From positions 62,001 to 126,000 of the forward strand of contig JAMWET010004066.1 in assembly GCA_024036415.1 (NCBI GenBank): a stretch of DNA of 64,000 nucleotides, read 5' to 3'. Position 1 is the stretch's first letter; the number at the start of each line of letters is the position of its first letter. Both the position numbers and the translations under genes were made by a program. Shown piece after piece: positions 35,280-46,598 of the stretch. Below the pieces are notes generated by a model. It worked only from the letters and a program-made list of their open reading frames with translations. It was not told the DNA's origin and made no database searches. This DNA is from Prochilodus magdalenae. Taxonomy: Eukaryota; Chordata; Actinopteri; Characiformes; Prochilodontidae.

Positions 35280-36468
35280 AAGTAAGTTTAAATCATATTT
35301 AACAAATAGACTGTTCCTGGTTTCACTGGGAAATCACTCATCAAAAAAATGTAGTACTTCCTGTGGAGTACCACAGGGGTCCGTTTTAGGGCCTCTGCTT
35401 TTTTCTTTGTACATGTTATGTCTGGGTGATGTCATCAGGAAACTTGATATTAACTTTCATAGCTATGCTGATGACATTCAGTTATACATCTCCATGCCTT
35501 TGAATAATCTAGACTCGGTAGATAGGCTAAGAAACTGTGTGTCGCATATTTCTCAGTGGATGTCACAGAATTTTCTACAACTAAATGAAGAAAACCTGAA
35601 AGTATTTACAGTACTAACTCTAAAGAGAACAATGCTTTATGACAAACTTGGATCTTTAGCTGCTAATATAAAACCTGAAGTACGAAACCTGGGCGTGATC
35701 TTAGACTCTGAGCTCAGCTTTATCCTGCATGTCACAAAAATAGCTTTTCATCATTTAAGAAATACTGTATCACTAAAGTTCACCCTATTCTGTCTCAGAG
35801 TGATGCCGAAACACTTGTTCATGTGTTTGTTAGGAGCAGAACTGATTACTGTAATGTTCTTCTTACTGGGGTTCCTAAGAGAACCGTCTTTCACCTGCAG
35901 CTCGTACAGAACGCAGCAGCTCGGATCCTAACAGACCTCAAACACAGAGCTCATATCACTCCTGTTCTGAGAGTGTTCCACTAGCTGCCTGTGTCTATTA
36001 GAATAGATTTTAAAGTTCTGCTGCTGGTCTGTAAGATTCTAGCACTTATCTAGCACCTGCTTACATCACAGAACGTCTCTCTGTTTCGGTTCCAGCTCAT
36101 GATCTTAGATCTACAGATGCTGGCCTTGTGCAAATACCTTCTGTAACATAGAGGAAAGAATAACTCAGTTACTCTTCTTCTAAACTGTGGAACTCAGTTC
36201 CAGCTTCTGTTAGACAGTCGAGCTCTGTGCTCAAGTTTAAGAAATATTTAAAAATGAATGTCTTTAACTCAGCATTTAGTTAAAACTACTATTTTTTAAG
36301 TATGTGTATGTATATGTATATGAACGTGTGTGAATGTAGTAGTACTAGTAGTAGTTTACCCATTTCCCAGTTCTTCCCATTGATTGATGTCAGCTGTCTG
36401 TAAAGTACTTTGAGCTGCAAATGGTATGAAAGGTGCTCTATAAATAAACACTAATAATAATAATAATG
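35280..36468 (+). pseudogene. LINE 3' half, copy 2 (Rex1/CR1/L2 group)
   Basis: An open frame to 35931 contains [54 protein letters not shown] and NLGVILDSELSFI, in the order of RT domains B, C (YADD) and the following thumb. After about 35770 the coding sequence continues only with frameshifts (LVQNAAARILTDLKHRAHI in another frame). The 3' end has 'aaagtactttgagctgcaaa', 'gaaaggtgctctataaat' and an (ATA)n tail at 36450-36467, the typical end of these fish LINEs. No endonuclease domain is present: it is 5'-truncated at the Tc1 junction. Confidence 0.9.
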
Positions 36469-37753
36469 AATGTAGCATGTTGACAAATTCATTATTTCCT
36501 TTCTACCTTTAAAAAGTCAAAACAACATAGTTGCTCAGTTGTGTAGTATTTTGAACTAGAAACTCAACATGTAGTGACTCCAGTTGGTCTCAGAGCAGCC
36601 TTTAAAAGAGCACCTTTGTACCCACAGCATGAGTCTACTGAAATCTCTTCTCTGTTAGTCATTGACTCCTTTAGACGGGAAAGCATTTGATCATTTAGCC
36701 CTCAACTAAACCCAAGCTGCGCTAAACTGATATGATTGGCCATTTACGGCCGTTTTAGAGTTCAAGATCCTGGCAGAAATGCTACAATGTAGTGTAATAG
36801 CAGTCTGTATGAAAGAGCAAATTGCTATAGTTACAACTGCAACTGCGTTGTGTGTAGAAGTGTAGAAGTGGAATACTAGAATTACAATTACAGCAGTGAA
36901 CTTAGGAATTACTTCAAGCATCAGCATTCTTTCGTGAGCTAATCATGAATGCACTTTTAGGCCTCTATTAGGTCTCAGAGAGGGAAAGGGTACAGGTGCA
37001 CAGCAAGGACCGTTTTTAAGGACTTTAAAAAAAGAAAGGTCAGAGACGAAGAGTTTCAGTCAGAAGTGCAAAAACAAGGCAGAACAGGCTATCACAGGCT
37101 ATATCAGGCTATCACAGGCTAGGCAAAAATGAAGGTCAAGAGAGTCTCAAAATATGTAAAAAAATTCACAGAATAAACTCCATAGTCACAGAAATAGCCG
37201 GCTCAGAAGCATGGCTGAAACAGAGACACTAGCTGGGTTTCCATTCAAACACATTTGCAAAATTTCAGCTAAAAATAATACGTAGTCGAGTTTCCATCCA
37301 CTACGACGTTCAGCCTTTCAGAACGTCAAAAGTGACATTTGAAAAGCTCTGTGGCGTAACAGGACATCTGGAGGGTTAGCTCTTAGATAGGAGAATTACC
37401 ACTGGGTCATCAATATCCTATAGAGTCATAGAGTTATATTTACGCTGTATGCCCAGCAGATCAAGTGGAATAGAATCATGTGACTAATATGTCACTGTTT
37501 ATTTAAAGAACTTTCCCATCAGCCTTTTTCATATTTCAGCTTTAATGATATTCTGACTTTTCCACCTTGTTCTAGAGTAAAATCTCTCAAATTTCTGACT
37601 GTTTTCTGTTTTTTTCCTTTTTTCTTTTTTCTCATTTTCATCCTGCTGCTGAAGTTTTGCTGAATAGCCCTGTTTTTGATTACCTGACTACAGCTACCTG
37701 CGTTTTAGGTGTAGTAGCCAGTGTTGGTTCATTATATAGTATTCCTCTTGGCG
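36469..37753. other. unassigned sequence with a short tandem repeat
   Basis: Contains 'aggctatcacaggctatatc' + 'aggctatcacaggct' (about 37087-37122), a small 12-bp-type repeat. A 'ctgggtttccattcaaacac' word at 37234 resembles the end of a fish MITE, but no partner end was found. No gene recognised. Confidence 0.45.
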
Positions 37754-38133
37754 TGAAACACCAGTTTTAGACCACAATCCTGTTGGATGTGGGTTCATAC
37801 TTCATTTGGGCAGGTGGTTTTATGCTGACATTACCCTGGATACCGTGGCTCTTAATACATCACAAAGACTTGCTGTCTTGGTCACAGATGCACCAGCAAG
37901 ACGTGCACCAACAGTTTGTCCTCTTTTGAACTCTGGTATGTCTCCCATAATATTGTGTGCATTGCAGTATTTTGAGCAGAACTGTGCTCTTACCTGCTAA
38001 CTGAACCTTCACACTCTGCTCTTACTGGTGCAATGTGCAATTAATGAAGATTGGCCACCAGGCTGGTCCAATTTAGCCATGAGACCTCCCACACTAAAAT
38101 GACAGGTGTTTCAGTTTCATTGTCCAACCCCTT
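37754..38133. mobile_element. mariner-type derivative, copy 2
   Basis: Right end 'cagtttcattgtccaacccc' + 'tt' next to TA. The left inverted repeat is lost: the element starts within 'gaaacaccagttttagacca'. Interior words 'gctgacattaccctggatac', 'gacttgctgtcttggtcaca' and 'ggtatgtctcccataat' belong to the transposase region, here on the minus strand and non-functional. Shares its interior with 60940-61239. Confidence 0.88.
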
Positions 38134-38147
38134 TATATCAACACTGG

Positions 38148-38148
<1 letters not shown>

Positions 38149-38232
<84 letters not shown>

Positions 38233-38285
38233 TAGTGTATATAAATATATAGCATATACATATATGTGTGTATATATATATATAC
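38149..38285. repeat. (TA)n microsatellite
   Basis: About 80 bases of pure TA, then diverged 'tatataaatatata' and a second short TA run. Confidence 0.95.
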
Positions 38286-39158
38286 ACTCTGTGTGAAGCA
38301 AAGTATCTCTGAAATAATAACCTTACAGCAGAAAGCTTTTAATATAAGACATTCTATTGAAAGCAATTTTGGAGCATTATATATAATGTCAGGTAATGAT
38401 GCTGAATGACTTCTCTCTATGGCAGCAGTTTCAGTACTGTAGTATCAAAGCCCAAAGACAATAAGGGGGCTGTAAATCCTCTGTCAAATCCAGTTTAAGT
38501 CGCTGATATCTTTCTATCTGCACTGTGTCTATGTGTTAGGTCAGTGTGCCAAATGAATGACCCCCCCACCCTCCCCTCCTTCTTCACAATAACAGTTAAT
38601 ACTGAAGGACCTTTAACTGATCTTATTACGGGCTCCCAGTGGCCGGCTGTGACGCAGCCTGTGCCAGCCTAATCTCCGTTAGCGTTATCAGTTGCAGATG
38701 ACTGCCCTTGAGGACCGGGTTATTAGCGCTGAGTGACGTCTCTGCTTTAATATCAGACTCGATGAAGGGGATCATCCCGTCGGTTTATCACAGCATGACA
38801 CACTCAAAGGAGCAGCACATGCGACGCAAGTTACCGGTGCAATCTGCTGTGGAGATGATGATGATGATGACGGCTCCCATCTCAGTCGTGGCCTGATATG
38901 AGCCTCGGAAGGCTTAACGAGGTGCACACCAAATTGCCTGAGAGGATTTTTTTTCCAACAGCAACCTTAACTTCTTCATATTTAGGTCGCTCAGGCACAT
39001 AATGAAGCACGTGGAAAATGATATGGCCCATGTCACTTCAAATGTCATTGTGCCATACTCAATAAAGTTCTTGAGCTTGACGTAACTCCTTTGAGATTAG
39101 CGGACTAAAGCAATGCCTCTATCTGTAATTGTACTATGAAAGGCTGTGGCGTCTTATA
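38286..39158. other. unassigned single-copy-looking sequence
   Basis: Balanced composition around 38620-38900 ('ctccgttagcgttatcagtt', (GAT)n at 38855-38870). No gene recognised. This is one of the better candidates for conserved non-coding DNA, but that is untested. Confidence 0.45.
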
Positions 39159-40173
39159 CACCCATCATCAAAAATATAGTTAGACTCAGAAAGAATCAGA
39201 CGAGAGGAATGAAACTTGCTTGGTAAGTTTGACACGATGAGACATGTGAATGAATCGAGTTCTACGCTCATCCACACATGATGTAAGCAAGGGCGGGCAT
39301 AACCGATGTACCTGACTGACTATATATGGTCATCTTGCTGCGAGTTCTCTCCATTCTGACTCATGCTCTTGTGTTGTTAGCATCCTTAGCAAGCGAAGTA
39401 TGCCTCAGAGAGGTGTTCGAAAGCAATCCGAGCAGTTGGAGAAGTGTAAGTGCGTTTGCATTGTAGGGCTCCATGAAGTGAGATGGTCTTATTGACGTCT
39501 TGCGGTCCTTACTGGTGGTGTGGATATTACCATAGCCTGCTGTTGGTGGCAGTGGACAGAAGAAGCCATGCACCAGGGACATGAACGATCTGGGAGACCT
39601 ACACAAGCCACAAAGGGAGAGACCTGCTGAGTTGTCCGACATGGACAGAGTGACCCAACAGCCACAAATGCAGACAGTTGCAAGCTGGAATGCCATCCAT
39701 GAGTAATGCCAGCACCTTTGAGAGACACCTGCATTATGCAGGACTACATGCACGCAGACTGTTATGACCACGGCCCCTAACACCACGTCAGTGTTGCTGA
39801 ACACTGCAATGATCGTGTCATGGAGTGACTCAGAATGGTAGCAGGTCATCTTCAGTGACGAGTCATGCTTTTGTCCTGGTGGAGACGATTAGTGAACTCA
39901 TGTAGAGAGGCACTGTGGTCGGCAGCAAGATGAACACACCACATTTCATGAAGGCCTGGTGTCACTCCAACTGCACCCCTAAATAAAAACTGTGTGAGGA
40001 TATTCAAGCTGCATGGGATGGATTATCACAGGACACCATTAGGAACCTCTAGGACTGAGAGACACTACTTCTGTATGTGTAGCGCAATATATATTCCCCA
40101 TTTCAGTCTATTGTGAGTGTATCATTTATCTTCCTGTATCCTCTATATAAACATATAGTTTTGATGATGAGTG
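39159..40173 (+). mobile_element. internally deleted Tc1-like element, copy 2
   Basis: Inverted ends 'cacccatcatcaaaaatata' (39159) and 'tatagttttgatgatgagtg' (ends 40173) are each bordered by TA. Inside, broken frames carry 'STFERHLHYAGLHARR' (about 39707-39755) and the 'EWSRSSSVTSHAF / FSDESCFCPGGD' block (about 39830-39890). The sequence then jumps from 'ctggtgtcactccaactgca' to 'atattcaagctgcatgggat', skipping the rest of the catalytic domain. The jump is shared with 23975-24548. About 1.0 kb against the usual ~1.6 kb. Confidence 0.85.
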
Positions 40174-40175
40174 TA

Positions 40176-40840
40176 TCTTATTTTCTTCATGTTCCCATGA
40201 AGAAGGGTGTCACATGGGCAGGTGGAGTTTGTGGTGCGTTTGCTGTTTTCGTATGAGTCTGAAAAGAAAGTAGAATAGGCAGATGTTTATCAAACCATCA
40301 GAGAGAGCTTCTCAGTCTAATTAAAAATGATTGTGTTGCCTTTTCTTATCGCATCGCGATCTGTATGTCTCAGACGTTCATTCTGAGAACTATATGTGTG
40401 TTTGTGTACATCCCGTACTGACTTTACAACAACGAAACATTCTGAGTAAAGCTTTATGGTGAGGTTGATAAACTCTGGCCCACTTTTACACCTAACCCTC
40501 TGAGTTCACAGCGAGGTTAAACAGAGCAAACGCAGCTTCCCCTCCAGAGCTATGCAAGTCAATGTGGACCTCATCGAGAAGCCACAGGAAGTTCTTTGTG
40601 TTGAAGCTTCTCAAGAGGAACGTGATGCATGTAGTGTTTCATGGTCTCTCTGAAACCGACAAAGCTGACCAAACAGGAACCGATGAATTCAGGAAGGATG
40701 ACTTGTCCAGTTCATAGTCTGTCAAGCTAAAATATATCAATACATGACTTGTAACGTAAAGCACTATGCAAAAGTCAGAGACCACTATTGATTTCTTTCA
40801 TTTCCAGTCAAACAAGTCACAGCATTAACACCATCTCATT
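40176..40840. other. unassigned sequence
   Basis: No gene or repeat recognised. Confidence 0.5.
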
Positions 40841-41382
40841 CTATCAGCCCAGTTTACCATATAGGAGCACTTTCTTCACTGATCAGCCCCCACAGGACCA
40901 CCATAGAGCAGGTATTATTTGGCTGTTGGATCATACTCAGCACTGCAGTGACACTAACATGGTGGTGGTGTGTTAGTGTGTTTCGTGCTGGCACATGTGG
41001 ACTAGACACAGCGGTATCCAGTCACTGTCCACTCTATTAGAGCCTCCTACTTTGTTGGTCCAACTTGTGGATGTAAAGCCAGAGAGAATAGTTCATCTGC
41101 TGCTGCACGGTTTGTACTGCTCATCTTGTAGTCCTGCGTCAGTCGTCACAGGACACTGCCCACAGGATGTTGTTGGCGGTATATGTTTGGTTGGTGGCCT
41201 ATTTGGTTGGTGTAGCAGTGACACTCGGGTGTTTTTAAAACTCACGAAGCCACTTGTACCAGCACAACACAGACCTGAGCACAGCTGAGAATGACCCAAC
41301 ACCTACATAATGCCTGCTAGGAGGCGGTCCTTTAGGGGTCCTGGCCCTGAACAGGGTGAAAGGGGAATACATTTTTTATGTA

Positions 41383-41444
<62 letters not shown>

Positions 41445-41540
41445 TATATATACACATTTATGTATGTATGTTTCTAATAAATTGGCCAATAGGTACAGGG
41501 TAGGGTAAGCTAACTTTACCTACTAAACTGGCCACTCAGT
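40841..41540. mobile_element. palindromic fish repeat, copy 2 (near full length)
   Basis: The two halves are inverted copies. 'gcaggtattatttggctgtt' + 'ggatcatactcagcactgca' (40908-40948) pairs with 'cagctgagaatgacccaaca' + 'cctacataatgcctgct' (41282-41318). 'aggaccaccatagagca' pairs with 'aggaggcggtcct' next to it. Other marks are 'atggtggtggtgtgttagtg' and 'actgtccactctattagagc'. The right end carries 'aaactggccactcagtgtaa'. A (TA)n tract (41389-41455) has grown inside the right arm. Probably a non-autonomous DNA transposon; the name is unknown to me. Confidence 0.8.
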
Positions 41541-42470
41541 GTAAGACAAGGAGGAGCGAATAAGGTCAGCAAAGGGTCAAAGCAGAAGAGGAGACAGATG
41601 GAAGGATAAGAGGGCGACGAAAAGAAGATAAGAGGTGAGAAGGAAAACAGCGAGCAGAGTTAAGTCAGACGTGCCGCTGCACTGCTGCTCGCTACGACTG
41701 GAGCATGAAGAGAAAGCACTTTGAGAGAATGGAGAGGTGATCCTGAGGGACATGCCGGCCATCACATTAAGTCACTGAGCGGCTCTGCCTGTGGCTCTCC
41801 TCCGCAGGCCCCATTAAAAAGATGAAGGCTCTTTCTGTGGATTTGCACCGCTCGTTGTGACATGCTGTTGGTCAGCCCAGTCTGCTGCCACGTCCAGCCG
41901 TGCGCTGTCGTCCGGCATTACTGCAGCGCCCGATGCAGGTAGACAGGCGGCAGGCGCACTTTTGACTTCTCTCAGTTCTCCGCTCTCCACTGGGAGAGGA
42001 CGGGGGGTCAAATGTGACCCAGGCGCTGCAGTAAACAGCAGCTTTCCTCTGTTTGATTGCTATAGCAGAAACTTTTCTGGCTGCTTGTAAATAGAAAGGG
42101 GCGAACTTGTTAGCTGGAGGTTAGCTAGAAGTCAGCATTCAAACTTTTTCAACGAGGGAGCAGCCTTCCCTTTGAGCAAACAGCATTACTTCAAAACATG
42201 TCCGCTAAGTATCTTTGTTCCTTTTCTTAGATTGTCTTGTCCTGGTTATTTACGGTAATCTATTAGTTGCTAAGCTTTGAGTCTGGTTTCACACTACTGC
42301 ACACGATACTTAATTACACTGTAATTTAATACTGGCTTTACTGTATTTTCAAAAACGGCCGTGCATTACTGTGGTAAATCTGTGCTAAACCATAATCCTA
42401 GCCATGAGCAAGCTGTGATAAACTGTGATAAGCTGTGACAAATGTATGACAACTACTTTAATGGAGGTAA
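41541..42470. other. unassigned, GC-richer sequence
   Basis: Includes 'ctctcctccgcaggccccat' at 41797, which looks like a splice acceptor, followed by an ATG with only 13 codons before a stop. ORFs on both strands (41577-42090) have no known domain. I do not call an exon. Confidence 0.45.
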
Positions 42471-43275
42471 AGTCACAGTCCTAGTGGTAAAATCATTATT
42501 AAATTACAGCCTTGATAGTGGTATAATCGTGGGTCTAGGGGTGGTGAAAGGCATGGTGCATTCACAGTCCTAGTGGTGGTAAAATCATTGTCCTAGTGGT
42601 GGTGAGATTATGGTAAAATCACAATTTTAATGGTGGTACAATCGTAATTCTAGTGGTGGTTAAATCACAGTTTTAATGGTGGTATAATCGTAGTCCTAGT
42701 GATGGTGAAGTCATGGTAAAATCACAGTTGTTTTGGTGGTACCATAACAGTTGCACAGTTGTGGTTGTGGTGGTGGTGGTGGTAATGCCATGGTAAAATC
42801 ACAGTCCTTCGGGGAGTACCATTACAGTTGCACAGTTGTGGTGGTGGTGGTAATACCATGGTAAAATCACAGTCCCTCTGGGGGTACCATCACAGTTTCA
42901 CAGTTGTGGCGGTGGTGGTGGTGGTGGTAATACCATGGTAAAATCACAGTCCTTCGGAGGGGTACCATTACAGTTGCACAGTTGTGGTGGTGGTGGTAAT
43001 ACCATGGTAAAATCACAGTTGTTCTGGGGGTACCATAACAGTTGCACAGTTGTGGTGGTGGTAATACCATGGTAAAATCACAGTCCTTCTGGGGGTAAAA
43101 TCACAATTGTAGAGGTTGTAAAATCATGGTAAAATCACAGTCCTTCTGGGGGTAAAATCACAATTGTAGAGGTTGTAAAATCATGGTAAAATCACAGTTC
43201 TAGTAGTGCCAACACCACACCCGTAGTGGTGGCAAACCCACAGTCCTGGCGGTGTCCAACCCACAGTCTTAGTGG
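42471..43275. repeat. GGT-rich VNTR (57-77-bp units)
   Basis: The left third consists of short units 'ggtaaaatcacagtcctagt' + 'ggtggt'. From about 42735 these are combined into units 'gggggtaccattacagttgc' + 'acagttgtggtggtggtggt' + 'aataccatggtaaaatcaca' + 'gtcctt'. Unit length varies through the internal (GGT)n. The last units (43081-43200) lose the GGT part and become two identical 57-base repeats. Confidence 0.93.
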
Positions 43276-44199
43276 TGTCCAACCTTTTTTATACACTGTT
43301 AGTGCATTTCCAATTTTGACCACCTCATATCATCTATACTAGTGCAGGCTGAAGCCCAGCTACTTGCACACTGTTTGTTGCTATGGTAGAATTGGTGATT
43401 GTAGCCTCTCAAATGTATATGGATTGCATATGAACTGGAAAGTTTTTCTTGATGTGTTGATCTCGGCTTGATGGCTCTTCGCAAATCAGTCACACTGATA
43501 ATCTGTTCATTTGAAACTCAGTGTTCTCATGTGTAAGTGTTGAATCCAAAGTAAACTAGGGCCAGCCTAAGCCATCTGTCCTACTATCAATCATTGCGAA
43601 TAGTTTACCACATGGCCATGTGAACATACTGTGCAATGGTCAGAAAACTTTGCCCAATGCTTTTGCGGTGACTATGTGTTAGCCAAACGGCTCCTTCCTG
43701 TTAAAGCAGGTCGCTTTTGGCCAACACTGAATCACCATGTATCTAATCTGGTTTTCCGGCAAAACTTGATGTATTGCATAGCTGCCAGAGAAGACTAATT
43801 GTGCAACCCAAACGAAACATCTGATGGAGAATTCCCACGATCTAGCTCGATCACTAATAGCTGTGGTTTACAGCGAGGACGAGGTGAAAGAAAGAGCAGC
43901 CACATTTCCCAAGTTTCACACACTCACCCACACAAAACAGAGAACAAAACCCAACCTCACCATGACCTGAGATTACACTGGAATGAGTGCAAAAGTTCAG
44001 AGGAACAGATCGCTTTGGTTAGGATCTGGAAGCTCCTGCAGATGCTAATGAAGATGCTCCTGCTAGGAAAAGTGTGTGTGGCATTGTGGGTAGTAAAATA
44101 ATGAAGACAGGGATGTTTCACTCCATCACATCAGCGTGGTGAAAGTCGCACTGGAGAGAAGTAGGCCAGCTGTACACTGGACTGTGGCTAATTCTGGGG

Positions 44200-44200
<1 letters not shown>
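43276..44200. other. unassigned sequence
   Basis: No recognised gene or repeat. A 100-codon ORF at 43799-44101 lacks known features. Confidence 0.5.

Positions 44201-44234
<34 letters not shown>
44201..44234. repeat. (GA)n microsatellite
   Basis: GA run of about 30 bases leading into degenerate purine sequence to 44310. Confidence 0.93.
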
Positions 44235-44236
<2 letters not shown>

Positions 44237-45640
44237 GGCGAAAGACACAGAGAAGCAGCAAAAGGAAAAGAGAGAGACAAAATTGGGGAAAGAAAGCGAG
44301 AGGGGAACGCAGAAGCACAGAGGATGTAATTGAACACAAAGTGTAAATTTTGTTCCGTGCTACAAAGGAGCGGATTTGCACCACAAATAGAGATGTTTAA
44401 CCTCTGGCTAGAACGTGTCGAGTACACTCCGCTTCATTTCCACACTTGCTTTTGCTGGGCGTTCATGCCATGCCGCTCACTTTGAGTGGGCGCTGCGCTA
44501 ATCGGAATGTGGAAAGCAACAGAGATGGCCTAGATTTGCTCATAAAAATGAAGCTCCCAATTCTAGTGGTGGATCCGGATCCCCTTTATGGAAGTTGATA
44601 GGCGAGTGCCTTTTCACGCAGTCTGCTCCATGTAGAATGCATCTTATCCCTCCACAATAGGGAATTCCATAACTCCTGCTTAGCTTTTGTTCTCAACAAT
44701 TGGAAATATGAGTCTGTGTGGTTTGGTGTGAAGCTTACCAAGTCAGAATTGTCGACAGTGGTGGTGATGGGAACCAGACATCCACTCCTTAAAGTTCCCT
44801 CTTGAATACTGTGCATGATGCAAACTAGTTGTTGTTTCATGACGTTATAAAACCTTGACATTTTTAATAATTAATCATATATTTAATAATTCAAATACTT
44901 TTTTAATTTGCTCATGACCGAGGGGTATGTCCAAGGTGCTGTCAGTCAGTCAAAAAAAAAATGTCCCTAAATGGGACGTCTTCGGCCCGTTTCACCTTCA
45001 CCGCAAACTTATGCAAAATTATGTCTAAGCCAAAAGTCAGCTCACTCGTTTGAAGCAGTGTTGGATGTCTGACTAAATGACCAGCAGGATTAGGTTTCAT
45101 TTGTTCGGATTCTCTTCTTCGAAAGCTCCTCCAGACTTTCTCTGAGACATCGTTCCCCCCGTGTTTCTCAGCTTCACAGCTTTAGCTTCCTTCAGCGGTG
45201 AACCGCCAGCCCACGCTGTTACGTGGATGTCACAAGGCATGCGTCATAGCCCAGCTAGAACTTATATATATATATATTATTCCCCTTTTAATAATGATTA
45301 AAATGTATATTTACATTCTTAAAGTTCTTGTGCATTTCTGTAAGCTTTAGCCAGTTTTACAAAAAAATAACTCGTCACTGTTGTCTCCGACTGACGATTC
45401 GACTTGTCGACTTCTAGAGGGCAGCCATAGCTAGTATCATGTGAACACAAATAAATTATGAACAGTTAATGTTTTTTCTGTGCTTTACTTCTTGCACCAT
45501 CCATAGGAGTTCCATGCTTAAGTCCGGCTGCATCACTGAATCAGTGGCTGTAGTATTTAAAACTATACTATTCAAATCAATACGGTTCAAAAAGCTATTT
45601 AAACAGGTCACCCTTGAGCCCTTCGAGCTTCAATTACAGC
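44235..45640. other. unassigned sequence
   Basis: No gene assigned. The minus-strand 91-codon ORF at 44586-44861 has no motif I recognise. A short TA run lies at 45264-45278. Confidence 0.45.
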
Positions 45641-46111
45641 TGTTACAAGGGGACAGGACGACGAGGCGGGCTGCAAGCGTAAGTGTTTTAATGAAGAGTA
45701 AAAAGACAACAAACCAAAGAAAAAACTGGCAAACTGAGAAATACTGAACAGGAATACAAAAACAACCGACAAGGAGACAAATAACCGACAGGGAGACAAA
45801 ACCAACGGACAAGGAGACAAAACGACTGGCATGGAATCAAAACACTGGCAGGGGAACAAACGCCAAGCCAGAACAAAGGCCACAACATGGAGTACAAAAC
45901 AACAAAGGCTAACAAGGGACACCTGGGAAGGGGCGGAGTCAGAAACAAGGGACAGGTGAGGGCCTGACAAGAGGGAGGAGACAGGGGGAGCAAAAAACCA
46001 AAACAAACAGAAGCACAAGGAACAGGACAACAAAAGACACATGGACATGACAGAAACAGAAGCCCAGAGAAAACCGAGAAAAACAGAGGCAAGACAAGAC
46101 AGGACGTGACA
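45641..46111 (-). mobile_element. solo-LTR-like insertion, copy 2
   Basis: Plus-strand ends are TGTTACAAGG and GGACGTGACA, i.e. TG...CA on either strand. The 5-base flanks are identical: ACAGC at 45636-45640 and at 46112-46116. Read on the minus strand the element starts TGTCACGTCC and has ATTAAA about 60 bases before its end, an LTR-like order. The plus strand is strongly A/G-rich and contains a ~22-base tandem patch ('acaaggagacaaaaccaacg', 45750-45830). The long minus-strand ORFs overlap one another in several frames and are compositional. Confidence 0.65.
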
Positions 46112-46598
46112 ACAGCTCGACTCCACCCGCCATCCTTAAAGACACATGGAAGACAAGCGTCCAGACTTTCCTCTGTCCTGGCTCCCAGATGGTGGAATGA
46201 ACTCCCACCGGCTGTCCGAACAGCGGAGTCTCTCGCGGTCTTCATTCTCAGACTGATGACCCAGCTCTCTGTAACACACTTATGTGAGTGAGCTCTAGTA
46301 GCTGTGTATGTTATATGCGCATGTTGAAATACTTTGTTTTGCACTTAAACTCATAATTACCTTTCCTCTGTATAGGTATGGGTTGCCAGGTAGTGCACTT
46401 ATGCTTACATATGCCTGTGTGTTGTTCTCTCTAGGTATGCACTGGCTTGTGTTCGGGCAGTGTCTGAGCTCATGGTGAGTTTTAGACTCTAACCCTCTTA
46501 AACTAGCTGGAAAATATTATCCAGCGAAACACTACGCATGGTTGTAAGTCGCTCTGGATAAGAGCGTCTGCTAAATCCCTGAAATGTAAATGTGACGC
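46112..46598 (+). mobile_element. L2-clade LINE 3' end
   Basis: The reading 'LAPRWWNELPPAVRTAESL' + 'AVFILRLMTQL' (about 46180-46265) is the conserved C-terminal motif after the RT of L2-type LINEs (P..WN.LP..vR.a.s...F...lk..L). The 3' UTR ends with 'ttgtaagtcgctctggataa' + 'gagcgtctgctaaatccctg' (46541-46580), the L2 stem-loop tail that the SINE copies in this window share. 5'-truncated, with the LTR-like element immediately upstream. Confidence 0.88.

Noticed and set aside
35257..35931. Host gene with reverse-transcriptase similarity
   Set aside because: RT motifs, frameshifts and the (ATA)n tail identify a truncated LINE, with a second copy nearby.
37806..38000. Small ORF shared by 37806-38000 and 60920-61132
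   Set aside because: Similar only because both lie antisense in copies of the same mariner-type element.
41797..41865. Coding exon after 'ctctcctccgcag'
   Set aside because: The acceptor-like sequence is followed by an ATG frame that stops after 13 codons, and no donor or protein similarity supports it.
45608..46344. Overlapping minus-strand ORFs of 172 and 218 codons
   Set aside because: They lie over a pyrimidine-rich LTR-like insertion and the L2 3' end, in several frames at once, with no domain recognised.
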